A DNA stretch of 64,000 nucleotides. Origin: Leptospiraceae bacterium (lineage in GTDB: Bacteria; Spirochaetota; Leptospiria; Leptospirales; Leptospiraceae). Position 1 is the first letter of the stretch. Each line of letters begins with the position of its first letter. A program made the translations under genes and the position numbers. Below are positions 47,114 through 56,605 of the stretch, piece by piece. The DNA lies in assembly GCA_024233865.1 (NCBI GenBank), contig JACKPA010000019.1, positions 1-64,000 on the forward strand, in the 5' to 3' direction. The notes beneath the pieces were generated by a model. That model saw nothing but the letters and a program-made list of their open reading frames with translations. It was not told where the DNA came from and did no database searches.

Positions 47114-47488
47114 TTAAGGTTTCTTTTTATTCACAAATGTTCCAGTTATGTAAGTTGCTTCGAAAAGTAAGATAAAGGGAATCCATGTTCTTAGAAAGTT
47201 TCTAAACATATCATAACTTTTTTGAATATAGATGGCAAGAACAAACACATCCAAAAACATAACAATCAGAAGAAATAAAAAAGCCGTAAAGATTGGTTTT
47301 GTATAATTGTAAGTTTTAAAGTAAAAAATGGATATAAAAACAAAAATAATCGGAACTCCTATTGCATGAATCAGCAGAGCATTTTCCAACGATGTTTGGT
47401 TACTCCCTAACTCAAAAACGACTTCAGATGATATCCAGCCAATAAAACTGCATAAAAATAGGGTAACACTTTTTTGTAGCAGCTTCAT
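47114..47488 (-). CDS. Small four-helix membrane protein
   Basis: 124 residues with four hydrophobic helices (VTLFLCSFIGWIS, IHAIGVPIIFVFISIFYF, FTAFLFLLIVMFLDVFVLAI, WIPFILLFEATYITG) and a basic C-terminus (VNKKKP). No family recognised. It starts 12 nt after the hemerythrin gene and precedes the ethylene-receptor-like kinase, so all three may be expressed together. A passive membrane partner of the hemerythrin or kinase is possible but unproven. Confidence 0.65.
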   Translation of the reverse strand: MKLLQKSVTLFLCSFIGWISSEVVFELGSNQTSLENALLIHAIGVPIIFVFISIFYFKTYNYTKPIFTAFLFLLIVMFLDVFVLAIYIQKSYDMFRNFLRTWIPFILLFEATYITGTFVNKKKP

Positions 47489-47500
47489 CGTATTGCAAAA

Positions 47501-48598
47501 TTATCTTTTATAAAACTCTTGGTAAAGGGCAACTTGTCCATTGTGCAATTTCAACATTCCTTTTACGTTTAATTGTTTCACAAATTGGTTTACGGCGATA
47601 ATATCTTTGTGGAAAAAATTTCTTAAACTCTTATCATCTAGAGCAATATGAGAGTAGAGCCAATCTTTTAAATTTTGAACCAAGTTAAATGCAGCTGACA
47701 AATCATTCTTTTTATATTCTTCATTCCGTTTTTTTAAAAATTTCGTAAACTTTGAATGTTTTTCCGAGTGAATTGTAAGCCTTGGATAGCCAAATTCTTT
47801 CATTAAAAGTTCCTCTGTTGCAAAGTGCTCTTTAGCATACTGCAAAGACCTGACCATTGTTTTTTTGAACATTTCCATTCTATCAATAGAAGCCATTGTT
47901 CGAGACGCTAAGTCCAATTCGACAAACATTTTTACCAACCAAAGGTGCTGCATATCTATAATTGGAATTTGAATAGATAAATTATATGTTTTCCAAATAT
48001 CCCGTATCGTACCTATAAGGTTTTTATTAATTATTTCATTTTTGATAGTATAGTCTTTGGTTATTCTTTGGTACAAACGAACTTGCTCTTTGGAAATATT
48101 GACGTGAGATACTAGCTCATGGTTGCATTTGTAGATGTCCACTTCTGCATGTTCTATAAATTCTTTATATTTATGGTCATGATCTAATATGTGCTTATAC
48201 AGCCAATTGTTTAATAAAACAAGAATTCTATTTGCAACTTTATAAATGCTTTCGGAACTTTTTTTATGTATATGTTTCAATTGTTCTACATAATTCCTGT
48301 GAGTTCTGGTATGTGACAAAGGATTCGGAAATTGAATAATTTGAAACAACCTCTCTTCCGTACTGTAGTGCTCAATTAAGAATTCTATAGTTTGAATGAT
48401 AACACTATTCAAAGTCTCGCGGGCCATGTCGCCTTTGGAATAAAATTCCATTTTTACAATAAGATGGATCAACCAAATATGTTGGAGATCGATAATCGGA
48501 ATCCCTAATCGAAAATTATTTTTCTCCCATATTTCGACTACATTGTTTTCATATTCATTATAAACACTGTTTTCTGGGATTAAGCTACTATTTTTCAT
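47501..48598 (-). CDS. Tandem bacteriohemerythrin protein
   Basis: 365 residues with two hemerythrin domains that bind a di-iron centre and O2. Domain 1 (about 25-150) shows IPIIDLQHIWL, EHYSTEERLF, HTRTHRNY and LYKHILDHD. Domain 2 (about 205-335) shows IPIIDMQHLWL, EHFATEELLM, HSEKHSKF and LYSHIALDD. All His, Glu and Asp ligand positions are present in both. The two domains are clearly homologous, so the gene arose by internal duplication. It follows truB by 24 nt on the same strand, and may sense or store oxygen or NO for the kinase downstream. Confidence 0.9.
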   Translation of the reverse strand: MKNSSLIPENSVYNEYENNVVEIWEKNNFRLGIPIIDLQHIWLIHLIVKMEFYSKGDMARETLNSVIIQTIEFLIEHYSTEERLFQIIQFPNPLSHTRTHRNYVEQLKHIHKKSSESIYKVANRILVLLNNWLYKHILDHDHKYKEFIEHAEVDIYKCNHELVSHVNISKEQVRLYQRITKDYTIKNEIINKNLIGTIRDIWKTYNLSIQIPIIDMQHLWLVKMFVELDLASRTMASIDRMEMFKKTMVRSLQYAKEHFATEELLMKEFGYPRLTIHSEKHSKFTKFLKKRNEEYKKNDLSAAFNLVQNLKDWLYSHIALDDKSLRNFFHKDIIAVNQFVKQLNVKGMLKLHNGQVALYQEFYKR

Positions 48599-48622
48599 TT
48601 TAAAAGTCCTATAGTCTCGTAA

Positions 48623-49507
48623 TTATACAAAAACTTTTAGATAAGAATAAGGCAATTCACTTTTTTTGCTTTTTTTTGAGCACCAAGCAAGAAGTTTATC
48701 ACTTTCTATGGTTTTGATGAGAAAGGTATCTTCACCTATTTCTTCACTAAGGCTAATATATCTTCCATTTTTTATGAATTTTTCATCTTCTATGTTAACT
48801 CTTACAATGGGAAAATGTATGATTTCTTCTAATTTTGTTATTTTGGGAGAAATAAGCAATTCTTCTAACCCCTGGGCTTTTTCTAAATGCTGTTTTCCTA
48901 TTTTAGTTCTTACTAGCTGCACAATATGCATAGGGAAGTTTAATTTTTCAGATAAATCAGTTACGATTTTCCGAATATAAGTTCCCGAACTTACATGAAT
49001 TTCCATTTCAAATCCATCAATAGTTAAATTTGAAAATTGCAGGTTGTAAACGAAAATATTTCTTGGCTTGGAGCCAAATTCAATTCCTTGTCGGTATAGA
49101 GTGGATTGTCTTTTGCCATTTACTTTTAGAGCTGATACTTTTGGAGGAATTTGGGTTTTTAGATGGAGTATATTTTGGATTTCAGTCTTAATTTTTGTTA
49201 TATTTTCAGAATAGAATCGTTCAACTTCTTTCTGTTCCCATTTTTGAATAATTTCTCCATCTCTGTCTCCCGAATCAGTAATGATTCCAAACCTAACTTT
49301 TGTAAAATAAGACTTATCTTGACCTAAAAAATAGTTTGAAAAAGCTGTAAATTTACCAAAAGGAAGTATCATTAGACCTTCCGCAAACTTATCGAGTGTT
49401 CCCGTATGACCAATCTTTGAGAATTTTAGGTTTCTTTTTATCTTTAAAACTAGGTCAGAAGAAGTTATCCCTACCGGCTTATAAACCAATAAAAATCCGG
49501 AATCTAT
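48623..49507 (-). CDS. truB: tRNA pseudouridine-55 synthase TruB
   Basis: About 295 residues; converts U55 to pseudouridine in the tRNA T-arm. The catalytic block is KIGHTGTLDKFAEGLM (Asp in TLD), with KPVGITSSDLV near the start and GTYIRKIVTDLSEKL in the second conserved block. The family N-terminus (GFLLVYKPVGITS) begins upstream of the first conventional start TTG 49489. The frame opens properly at an ATA codon (49507-49505), 6 nt after GGGAGA (49519-49514), so an AUA start or a sequence error is likely. Fifth gene of the rimP-nusA-infB-rbfA-truB operon; its start abuts the rbfA stop. Confidence 0.9.
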   Translation of the reverse strand: MDSGFLLVYKPVGITSSDLVLKIKRNLKFSKIGHTGTLDKFAEGLMILPFGKFTAFSNYFLGQDKSYFTKVRFGIITDSGDRDGEIIQKWEQKEVERFYSENITKIKTEIQNILHLKTQIPPKVSALKVNGKRQSTLYRQGIEFGSKPRNIFVYNLQFSNLTIDGFEMEIHVSSGTYIRKIVTDLSEKLNFPMHIVQLVRTKIGKQHLEKAQGLEELLISPKITKLEEIIHFPIVRVNIEDEKFIKNGRYISLSEEIGEDTFLIKTIESDKLLAWCSKKSKKSELPYSYLKVFV

Positions 49508-49509
49508 AG

Positions 49510-49863
49510 CTATTCTCCCATTTTGGGAAGGCTATCTATTAATTGATTCACTTCAAATGCTTTGATATATTCTTCATCCCAAAAAAAGATAAATTTAGGG
49601 GTTACTCTTAAACGCAAGTCACGACTAACTACAGATTGAATGAATCCGCTTGCATTTTTTAAGCCCCTTAATAGTTTGTTTTTCCCATGATCGTTACAAT
49701 AAGCTGTTACCCAAATTTTTGCAATGGAAAAGTCATCAGATATGCTTGCTCTATGAACAGTTACCATTTCAATCCTTGGGTCTTTCACCTTTCCTGATAG
49801 AATCAAATTCGCAACTGATTTTACAATTTCTGATTCTATTTTTCTTTTTCTGATTGGATTCAC
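49510..49863 (-). CDS. rbfA: 30S ribosome-binding factor RbfA
   Basis: 117 residues, the normal size. The N-terminus MNPIRKRKIESEIVKSVANL and the KDPRIEMVTVHRASISDDFS strand pattern are typical, as is FIQSVVSRDLRLRVTPKF with FFWDEEYIKAFEVNQLI. It binds helix 1 of 16S rRNA during late 30S maturation. It lies 6 nt after infB and its last codons carry the ribosome site of truB. Confidence 0.92.
   Translation of the reverse strand: MNPIRKRKIESEIVKSVANLILSGKVKDPRIEMVTVHRASISDDFSIAKIWVTAYCNDHGKNKLLRGLKNASGFIQSVVSRDLRLRVTPKFIFFWDEEYIKAFEVNQLIDSLPKMGE
49514..49519 (-). promoter_or_regulatory. Ribosome binding site GGGAGA for truB
   Basis: GGGAGA read on the minus strand lies within the last codons of rbfA and 6 nt before the ATA at 49507. 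It is 24 nt from the TTG at 49489, too far to serve that codon well. Confidence 0.5.
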
Positions 49864-49869
49864 TATACT

Positions 49870-52386
49870 TTATAATTTCCTTGCTACGGAGTTGATTTCA
49901 TAAACTTCAAGCTCATCACCAACTACAAAGTCGTTAAAGCCATTCAAAAATACGCCACATTCAAAACCACTTTGAACTTCATTTATATCGTCTTTTTCAC
50001 GTTTTAGCGACCTTATATCTCCATCATGGATAACAACATTATCCCTTAGGACTCTTACTCTATTTGACTTGTTTATCTTACCTGATGTCACCATACAACC
50101 GGCTATGCTACCCAGTCTGGAAATTTTAAAAACATTTCTGATTTCTAATTTTCCAACTATACTCTCTACTTTTTCCGGTTCCAAAAGCCCTTCCATAGCT
50201 AATCTAACTTCATCAACTACTTCGTAGATAATACTGTAATACTTGATCTCTACACCTTCTTTCTCTGCAAGAGAAAGAGAACGCGGATTGGCTCTCACAT
50301 GAAATCCAACAACCAAAGCATTCGATGCGGCAGCAAGCATTACGTCCGTATCAACTATTGCACCTGTACCTGCGTGTATCACATTCAATCGTATCTCAGA
50401 AGTTGAAAGTTTCTCCAAGGCTTCTTTGATGGCTTCTGCTGACCCTCTTACGTCTGCTTTGATGATAATTTTCAATTCTTTCAATTGACCCTGCTGGATC
50501 ATTTCATTCATTGTATCAAGAGTCACTCTTCTTTTGATGTTGGCAGCATTGCTAATTCGTTTGTATTCCATCCTGTGTTGAGAAATAATTCTTGCTTCTT
50601 TCTCATCTTTGATTGCATCAAACGGGTCCCCTGCTTCTGGAACTCCGTCCAAACCGGTTACCAAAATAGGACAAGATGGCTCTGCTTCCTCAACCAAATT
50701 ACCTCTATCATCATACATGGCTCGAACGCGACCAGCGTGAATACCTGCCAAAAAGGCATCACCAATCCGCAACGTTCCGTTTTGTATTAAAACTGTCGCG
50801 ACAGAACCTCGACCTGGATCTAATTTTGCTTCAACAATGGTTCCTTTTGCCTTTCTTGTTGGATTGGCTTTTAGTTCCATTACCTCAGCTTGGAGTAAGA
50901 TCATTTCCAAAAGTTTTTCTATACCCATTTTTTGTTTAGCAGATATATTGCAAAAAATTGTATTTCCACCCCACTCTTCCGATTGCAATCCATAATTAGC
51001 GAGTTCCTGCATAACCTTTTCCGGTTTTGCAGCCGGTAAATCGATTTTATTAATGGCAACTATGATAGGTACTTCAGCCGCTTTGGAGTGGTTGATGGCT
51101 TCAATGGTCTGTGGCATTACACCGTCATCTGCAGCTACAACCAAAACAACTATATCTGTTACGGAAGCACCTCTTGCTCGCATTGCAGTAAAAGCCTCGT
51201 GTCCCGGGGTATCTATAAATGTAATTTTTCCATTTTCGGTTACAACTTGGTAAGCTCCTATATGCTGAGTAATCCCACCCGATTCTTGGTCGATAACAGA
51301 ACTATTGCGAATAGCATCCAATAATTTGGTTTTACCGTGGTCAACGTGCCCCATTATTGTTACAACCGGCGGAACGATAACATAATCGTTGGAATCTTCT
51401 TTTTCTTCTTGAATCACCGTTTCTTCATACAAAGAAACAATTTTCACCTTGCAACCGTACTCATCTGCTACAATTGTTGCTGTGTCGCTATCAATGATAT
51501 TATTGATTGTTACCATCATACCCATTTTCATTAATTTGGAAATGATTTCACCAGGTTTGAGGTTTAACTTTTTTGCTAATTCACCAACCTGAACGTTTTC
51601 CATAATGGAAATTTCTTTGGGGACACTAATATTAGAATTATGAGTAGTTTTTTTATAAATTTGCTTAAAGAATTTTGCATTTTCTAAGGACTTTGACTTA
51701 TCTTCATTCTTATCACGTTCTTTTTCAAACCCTTCAATCCTTTTTCCTCTTTGAGCTGGTCCTTGTGCTTCCGACGGAATATCCGGGGTTATAAATTGAT
51801 CACCTTTTACCGGTGGCTTATTACGGTTGTACTGTCCTTGGTTAGATTGGTTCGAAAAATTGCCAGCCCCCTGGGATGGTCTTCTTCTCGGATCTTGATT
51901 TTGGGGATGCCTTGAAGTAGAATGTTGCTGCTTAGGTCGACCCGATGTGTCGGTTTTTGGACTAGTAGGAACTGCTTTAGGAGGTCTGGAAATAATCGGA
52001 TTACGATCATTCCTTGGATGAAAGGGAGAAATCGGTTTTACTGTAGATTCATCTTGCCCTTTGCTGGATTCCTGTTCTTTTCCTAGATATTTTTTCGGTT
52101 TGTTATCATTCGAAAAGGCATTATCTTTGGGTTTTTCCCCTTCTGTTCTGTAAGAAGGTCTAGGTTTGCCTTCACTAGCTCCATTGGATTGCCCTTCTAC
52201 TCGAGTTTGCTTATGGAATTGCGGTTTTTTATTGCCGTCCTCAACTCTCGACTTCGATTGGCTTGCATCACTTGAAGAAGAACTCTTCTTTTTTATTTTA
52301 ATCTTCTTTTTGGAAGAACCACTTGTACCAGCAAGTATTTGCCTAATTGATGATTCTTTATTTTCTTTGTTTTTCTTATCTTCCAT
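49870..52386 (-). CDS. infB: Translation initiation factor IF-2
   Basis: 838 residues. The first about 260 residues are low-complexity (Lys, Ser, Asn, Gln, Pro), and IF2_N follows (VGELAKKLNLKPGEIISKL). The GTPase has P-loop IMGHVDHGKTKLLD, switch II DTPGHEAFTAMRARG and NKID. C-terminal domains include VKADVRGSAEAIKEAL-type and KVESIVGKLEIRNVFKI motifs. It delivers fMet-tRNA to the 30S subunit. It starts 24 nt after nusA in the translation operon. Confidence 0.96.
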   Translation of the reverse strand: MEDKKNKENKESSIRQILAGTSGSSKKKIKIKKKSSSSSDASQSKSRVEDGNKKPQFHKQTRVEGQSNGASEGKPRPSYRTEGEKPKDNAFSNDNKPKKYLGKEQESSKGQDESTVKPISPFHPRNDRNPIISRPPKAVPTSPKTDTSGRPKQQHSTSRHPQNQDPRRRPSQGAGNFSNQSNQGQYNRNKPPVKGDQFITPDIPSEAQGPAQRGKRIEGFEKERDKNEDKSKSLENAKFFKQIYKKTTHNSNISVPKEISIMENVQVGELAKKLNLKPGEIISKLMKMGMMVTINNIIDSDTATIVADEYGCKVKIVSLYEETVIQEEKEDSNDYVIVPPVVTIMGHVDHGKTKLLDAIRNSSVIDQESGGITQHIGAYQVVTENGKITFIDTPGHEAFTAMRARGASVTDIVVLVVAADDGVMPQTIEAINHSKAAEVPIIVAINKIDLPAAKPEKVMQELANYGLQSEEWGGNTIFCNISAKQKMGIEKLLEMILLQAEVMELKANPTRKAKGTIVEAKLDPGRGSVATVLIQNGTLRIGDAFLAGIHAGRVRAMYDDRGNLVEEAEPSCPILVTGLDGVPEAGDPFDAIKDEKEARIISQHRMEYKRISNAANIKRRVTLDTMNEMIQQGQLKELKIIIKADVRGSAEAIKEALEKLSTSEIRLNVIHAGTGAIVDTDVMLAAASNALVVGFHVRANPRSLSLAEKEGVEIKYYSIIYEVVDEVRLAMEGLLEPEKVESIVGKLEIRNVFKISRLGSIAGCMVTSGKINKSNRVRVLRDNVVIHDGDIRSLKREKDDINEVQSGFECGVFLNGFNDFVVGDELEVYEINSVARKL

Positions 52387-52410
52387 AAATACTTATCTCA
52401 TTGCTATAAA

Positions 52411-53769
52411 CTAGGATTCTTCCACTAGTTCTACCGATTCAGCTAAGAGCTTCATTATATGCTCTGCTGTAGTACGACCAATCCCTGAAATTTTTGCTAA
52501 TTCTTGAGGATTCATTTCTATTAGGGACTCAATATCGACCACCCCCCCGGCTGTTAATAAACTTATTATTCGTGGAGTTAATCCAGGAATTTCTGTTAAT
52601 GATGTTCCTTCCATTTCAGTTTCCTCATAAGATTTATTAAATAACCTTTCCAATTTATCACGAACTTCGGGAGAACTTAAATCCTCCCTAAACTGAGATT
52701 CCGATCTAATATCAATTTTATATTGGCATAATTGTGCAGCCAATTTGACATTTGAACCATTTGAACCAATGGCAGATGATAATGAATCATCGGGAACAAC
52801 AATTAACGCTTCTTTTGTGTCTTGATCTATCCTAACTTCAGTTGGTTTGGCTGGTGAAATCAAGTTTCTTAAAAATTCAACGGGATTTTCGGAATATTGG
52901 ATAATATCTATCCTTTCATTTCCTAACTCCCTTACAATGGATTGAATTCGAACACCTTTCATTCCAACACAAGCTCCTACCGGGTCTATGTCACCCCTCG
53001 CTGCTTTTACAATTACTTTTGATCTAATAGAAGGCTGCCTGGCAATACCAATAATTTGGACAAGTCCATCATAAATCTCCGGTATTTCCATCTCAAACAA
53101 CCTTCTTACAAAGTCCGCTGACGCTCTTGATAGAGTAATTGTCGGCCCTGGTTCTTTGTATCTATCCTTTCTCAATTCTACCTTAGCAATAATTGCCTTC
53201 AATCTTTCTCCTTGCCTATAGCGTTCACCCGGGTTTTGTTCAGATTTTGGCATAATTGCTTCTACTTTTCCTAAATCTATTACCATTACATCTTTACTTT
53301 TAGTTTTCCATCTTTGAAAAAAACCGTGAATTAAGTCACCTTCTTTGGCTTTATATTCATTGTAGAGATTTTCTCTCTCCATTTCTTTAATTCTTTGAAA
53401 AACCATCTGGCGAACCTGGTTAGAAACTATCCTTGATAGTTCTATTGGTTTCTCTTCTTGATAGATAATATCGCCTAAATTCACATTGCCATTTATGGAT
53501 TTTGCATCTTCTATGTACATTTCAAAAGATTCGGTATCTTTTTTATCAACTATTCTCCTTGGAATCTTTAGTATAACTTCATTTTTATCATTAAAGTCTA
53601 CTCCAATATCTATTCCGTCTAATAAGGAAACACCTTTTTTTTTATAGGCAACTGCTAAAGACTCCTTAATAACATTTAATACAGCGTCCCTAGTTAACCC
53701 TCTATCAGAGCAAAACTGCTGAATTACTTCAAATAAACTTGGTTCATTATGTAAATTTTTTCCTGCCAT
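52411..53769 (-). CDS. nusA: Transcription termination/antitermination factor NusA
   Basis: 452 residues. NusA_N (1-about 125), an S1 RNA-binding domain (about 130-200), then KH domains with VGACVGMKGVRIQSIVREL and ERIDIIQYSENPVEFLRN. The C-terminus ends with a helix-hairpin-helix pair, ITEIPGLTPR-like and LAKISGIGRTTAEHIMKLL. It binds RNA polymerase and nascent RNA. It follows rimP with a 2-nt gap. Confidence 0.96.
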   Translation of the reverse strand: MAGKNLHNEPSLFEVIQQFCSDRGLTRDAVLNVIKESLAVAYKKKGVSLLDGIDIGVDFNDKNEVILKIPRRIVDKKDTESFEMYIEDAKSINGNVNLGDIIYQEEKPIELSRIVSNQVRQMVFQRIKEMERENLYNEYKAKEGDLIHGFFQRWKTKSKDVMVIDLGKVEAIMPKSEQNPGERYRQGERLKAIIAKVELRKDRYKEPGPTITLSRASADFVRRLFEMEIPEIYDGLVQIIGIARQPSIRSKVIVKAARGDIDPVGACVGMKGVRIQSIVRELGNERIDIIQYSENPVEFLRNLISPAKPTEVRIDQDTKEALIVVPDDSLSSAIGSNGSNVKLAAQLCQYKIDIRSESQFREDLSSPEVRDKLERLFNKSYEETEMEGTSLTEIPGLTPRIISLLTAGGVVDIESLIEMNPQELAKISGIGRTTAEHIMKLLAESVELVEES

Positions 53770-53771
53770 AC

Positions 53772-54254
53772 CTATATATCTAAATACAAATTACCTCGTA
53801 AAACATCTTTAAGGTTCATAGAAAGTTGTTCATTTTTCATCTTTTTATTCCTTTTTTGAAAAACTTCCAAATGAAGTGTAGTATCCACTAAATCTATAAT
53901 TTTAAAAACTCCTTCTTTTGTTAACTCTCCATCATCTTTATAACTTAATTTAACAAGTAAACCTCTAAATCTAAGATAATCCTCGACATTCCTTAATTCT
54001 CTTTCTGCACCGGCAGAAGAGACATTCAAAGTAAAAGTTATGTCACTATATCTCTCGTTTAGTATTTTTACTAACCCCCTGGAAACATCCTCACATTCTC
54101 CAATTGTTACTGAGCCATATTTGTTTTCCACATTATCCAAAAAAAGCTCTATTAAATAGTGCTTCCCCATAGGCTTTACCTTAATCTGGTAAATCCTAAC
54201 CGGTTCCTGGATGATATCTCGAACCAATAAAGAAAATTGCTCAACATCTAACAA
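53772..54254 (-). CDS. rimP: Ribosome maturation factor RimP
   Basis: 160 residues, the usual size. Recognisable by GSVTIGECEDVSRGLVKIL, TLNVSSAGAERELRNVEDY and the C-terminal Sm-like domain. It assists early 30S assembly. First gene of the rimP-nusA-infB-rbfA-truB operon; the promoter should lie in 54255-54369, shared with the divergent lipoprotein gene. Confidence 0.93.
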   Translation of the reverse strand: MLDVEQFSLLVRDIIQEPVRIYQIKVKPMGKHYLIELFLDNVENKYGSVTIGECEDVSRGLVKILNERYSDITFTLNVSSAGAERELRNVEDYLRFRGLLVKLSYKDDGELTKEGVFKIIDLVDTTLHLEVFQKRNKKMKNEQLSMNLKDVLRGNLYLDI

Positions 54255-54369
54255 ATTTGAAAACCTTGAGTAAAAGTAAATCTAAATTAAAAAAATAACT
54301 ATAAATCAATAGATCATTAATATAGAAATATTAGTTGTCATGTAAAGTAAAAAATATTTAAATAACCAA

Positions 54370-55476
54370 ATGCCTATTAATTTAATTTTGATTTTAGGTT
54401 TTCTCCTTTTAGAGTGTACCCATTTTAAGGTAGACAAACTGTTTCCTTCCATGGTGACAAGAATAAAAATTTCCCAAGAATTAGACTCCATTAATGCTAT
54501 AAAGTCTAATAACATTTTAGTGAATTTACCACTATTTATAGCGAAAATCGGACAAAAAGCCTATATAGCTGACTATCAAAATTCATTGGTTAAAACCTTT
54601 AATACGGATGGTTCTTTAAATCTTGTTATTGGAAATCTGAAATCAGTAGACTCCAATCAATTTAGTTTTATAAATTACAAATTAAATACCCCAGGTTATA
54701 TTGTTGGGAATGAAAACGATGATCTTTATATACAAAATAGAATGAATTTTAAGCAAAAAATAGAAAGTGAAGATAATCAAGATATTTATTCCATTCCAAG
54801 TGGAATTTTTTCTTTTATCGAAACCAAAAGTACACCATCTTACATTTTACATTTTAATAATAATGCAAAATTACTTTCCATTCTTGGTGCTACCGGCAAA
54901 AATTCAGGACCGTTTAGACACATTGAAAAGATGTATGCAATGAATAAAAACCTTTTTGTTTACCATAAATTTGCCGAGCAAATGATTTTAAGCTATTATG
55001 TAGATGATAAAATAAAAGGTTCCATCCAAGAAGGTGCCTTAAAATTAAGTACCAAGGAAGAATTTCAAAATTATAAAATAAAATTAGATACCATGATACC
55101 CCATTTAGAGGGAAAATATGCCTTGGTGTCTGTTTCTTATTATGACAAAAATAGTAATAGGTTTAAATTTAGGAAAATTCTTAAATTAGAGTACAATAAC
55201 CCAACTCCAATCAAGTTGTTAAAAGAAATTCAAGATCCTTCCGAATTTTTGTTTATGTTGAAGCAAAATAATGAGTTTTATATATGGAAAACAGAAAGTG
55301 ATGGTTTGTCCATTAAACTCCAAATCCATGATGAAAACGGAAACCATATCAATAATAAAAAAATAAGTTTCTCCAAACCGACAAGCGATTGGAGAACTAC
55401 TTATAATTACAATAATGAGTCTATTTTTTCGATTAAGATCAATTCCGATTATCTAGAACTTTATGAATGGAAATAA
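54370..55476 (+). CDS. Lipoprotein of unknown function, divergent from rimP
   Basis: 368 residues. The N-terminus MPINLILILGFLLLEC ends in a lipobox-like LLLEC, so it is probably lipid-anchored. The body is beta-rich with repeated units such as KAYIADYQNSLVKTFNTDG and YILHFNNNAKLLSILGATG, resembling propeller blades of NHL/six-bladed type. Similar lipoproteins are common beside rimP in Leptospira, but no function is known. No Shine-Dalgarno is visible before the ATG. It is transcribed away from the translation operon. Confidence 0.75.
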   Translation: MPINLILILGFLLLECTHFKVDKLFPSMVTRIKISQELDSINAIKSNNILVNLPLFIAKIGQKAYIADYQNSLVKTFNTDGSLNLVIGNLKSVDSNQFSFINYKLNTPGYIVGNENDDLYIQNRMNFKQKIESEDNQDIYSIPSGIFSFIETKSTPSYILHFNNNAKLLSILGATGKNSGPFRHIEKMYAMNKNLFVYHKFAEQMILSYYVDDKIKGSIQEGALKLSTKEEFQNYKIKLDTMIPHLEGKYALVSVSYYDKNSNRFKFRKILKLEYNNPTPIKLLKEIQDPSEFLFMLKQNNEFYIWKTESDGLSIKLQIHDENGNHINNKKISFSKPTSDWRTTYNYNNESIFSIKINSDYLELYEWK

Positions 55477-55536
55477 TACATAAGGTATGGCTTTTGAAGG
55501 CAAGGAGATTTTGGTTGCAAAAGCATAGCTTTAAGC

Positions 55537-56532
55537 TTAAAAACTCTCTGCAAATTTCTTAGAAATAGACATCTTTTTCAGTATCGTTTTGTAAGGGACT
55601 TCTAAAAAAAACGGATCTAGAGGAAACTCAAGCATAGCTTTAAACTCTTTTTCTGCTGTAGCATAATCACCAACCTCAAAGGATGATAAAGCATAGTAAT
55701 AATGAAACCTTATGTTATAATTCGGGGTTGTATCTTCCTTTTTTACCATTTGAAAAGTTTTGAAAACTTTATAGGCTTTCCAATAGTTTTTTGAAAAAAA
55801 TTCCACAACTGCCTGACCTAAAATTGCATTTGCCTCTAGTGGATCTAGGTCCATTGCTTTTTGGAAATACTTTTTAGCTCTACTTGGCATTTGGAGTGTA
55901 AGATAGTGTTCACCCAATAACACAAGGGCTTCCGAATCAAAAGGATTTAAGAGAATTGCACTTTGGAGATTTTTTTCGAACTCAATAATTTTTCCTAATT
56001 TTTTTTGAGTATTGGCTATATGAATGTAGGTTTTAAAATAGTCTGGAACAACCTTGGCTGCATATTCAAATTCTTCTAAAGCTTTTGTAAACTCTTTCTT
56101 TTGGTAGTAAAAACGACCTAAATTGTATCGAAAAGGAAAAAAATGAGGATCAAATTCAACTCCTTTTTCTATCATTTTTATACAATTGTTCAGAGAATCC
56201 CTATTTTTGTCTTTCACTAATTGTATAGCCATATTATTGAATTTTCCGGAATTTTGAATGATTTTGCCTTGAAAAGAAAATTCTCCAAGCGATTTAGGAG
56301 GTTCTCCTGTCCATAACTTACCGGCTGTGATAATGAAATCTCCTTGAATAACTTGAAAACTACCTCTCGGAAAATGGTTAGAGTTTAATTTCTCATTTTC
56401 TGGAAATAAGTTTTCGGAAATTCCGGCATTTCTTAAATTGTTTTGAGGGTAACTTTCTCCAACAATAAAAAAAATAAATAGTTGAATTATTACGCTGTAT
56501 TGGATAAGTTTCATTTTAGTTTTATTTTGCAT
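55537..56532 (-). CDS. Exported TPR protein
   Basis: 331 residues. A signal peptide (IQYSVIIQLFIFFIVGESY) precedes a region of at least four TPR units: FPFRYNLGRFYYQKKEFTKAL, FKTYIHIANTQKKLGK, SEALVLLGEHYLTLQMPSRA and ANAILGQAVVEFFSKNYWKA cores are clear. TPR superhelices bind other proteins; the partner is unknown. An internal Met at residue 7 could be the real start. It is convergent with the lipoprotein at 54370-55476 and divergent from the one at 56606. Confidence 0.8.
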   Translation of the reverse strand: MQNKTKMKLIQYSVIIQLFIFFIVGESYPQNNLRNAGISENLFPENEKLNSNHFPRGSFQVIQGDFIITAGKLWTGEPPKSLGEFSFQGKIIQNSGKFNNMAIQLVKDKNRDSLNNCIKMIEKGVEFDPHFFPFRYNLGRFYYQKKEFTKALEEFEYAAKVVPDYFKTYIHIANTQKKLGKIIEFEKNLQSAILLNPFDSEALVLLGEHYLTLQMPSRAKKYFQKAMDLDPLEANAILGQAVVEFFSKNYWKAYKVFKTFQMVKKEDTTPNYNIRFHYYYALSSFEVGDYATAEKEFKAMLEFPLDPFFLEVPYKTILKKMSISKKFAESF

Positions 56533-56605
56533 TGCATATTTTAGTAATGTAAAAATTATAGTATATAAAAAATGTCTTTATAAATGGGTATTAATTTTTT
56601 AATTT

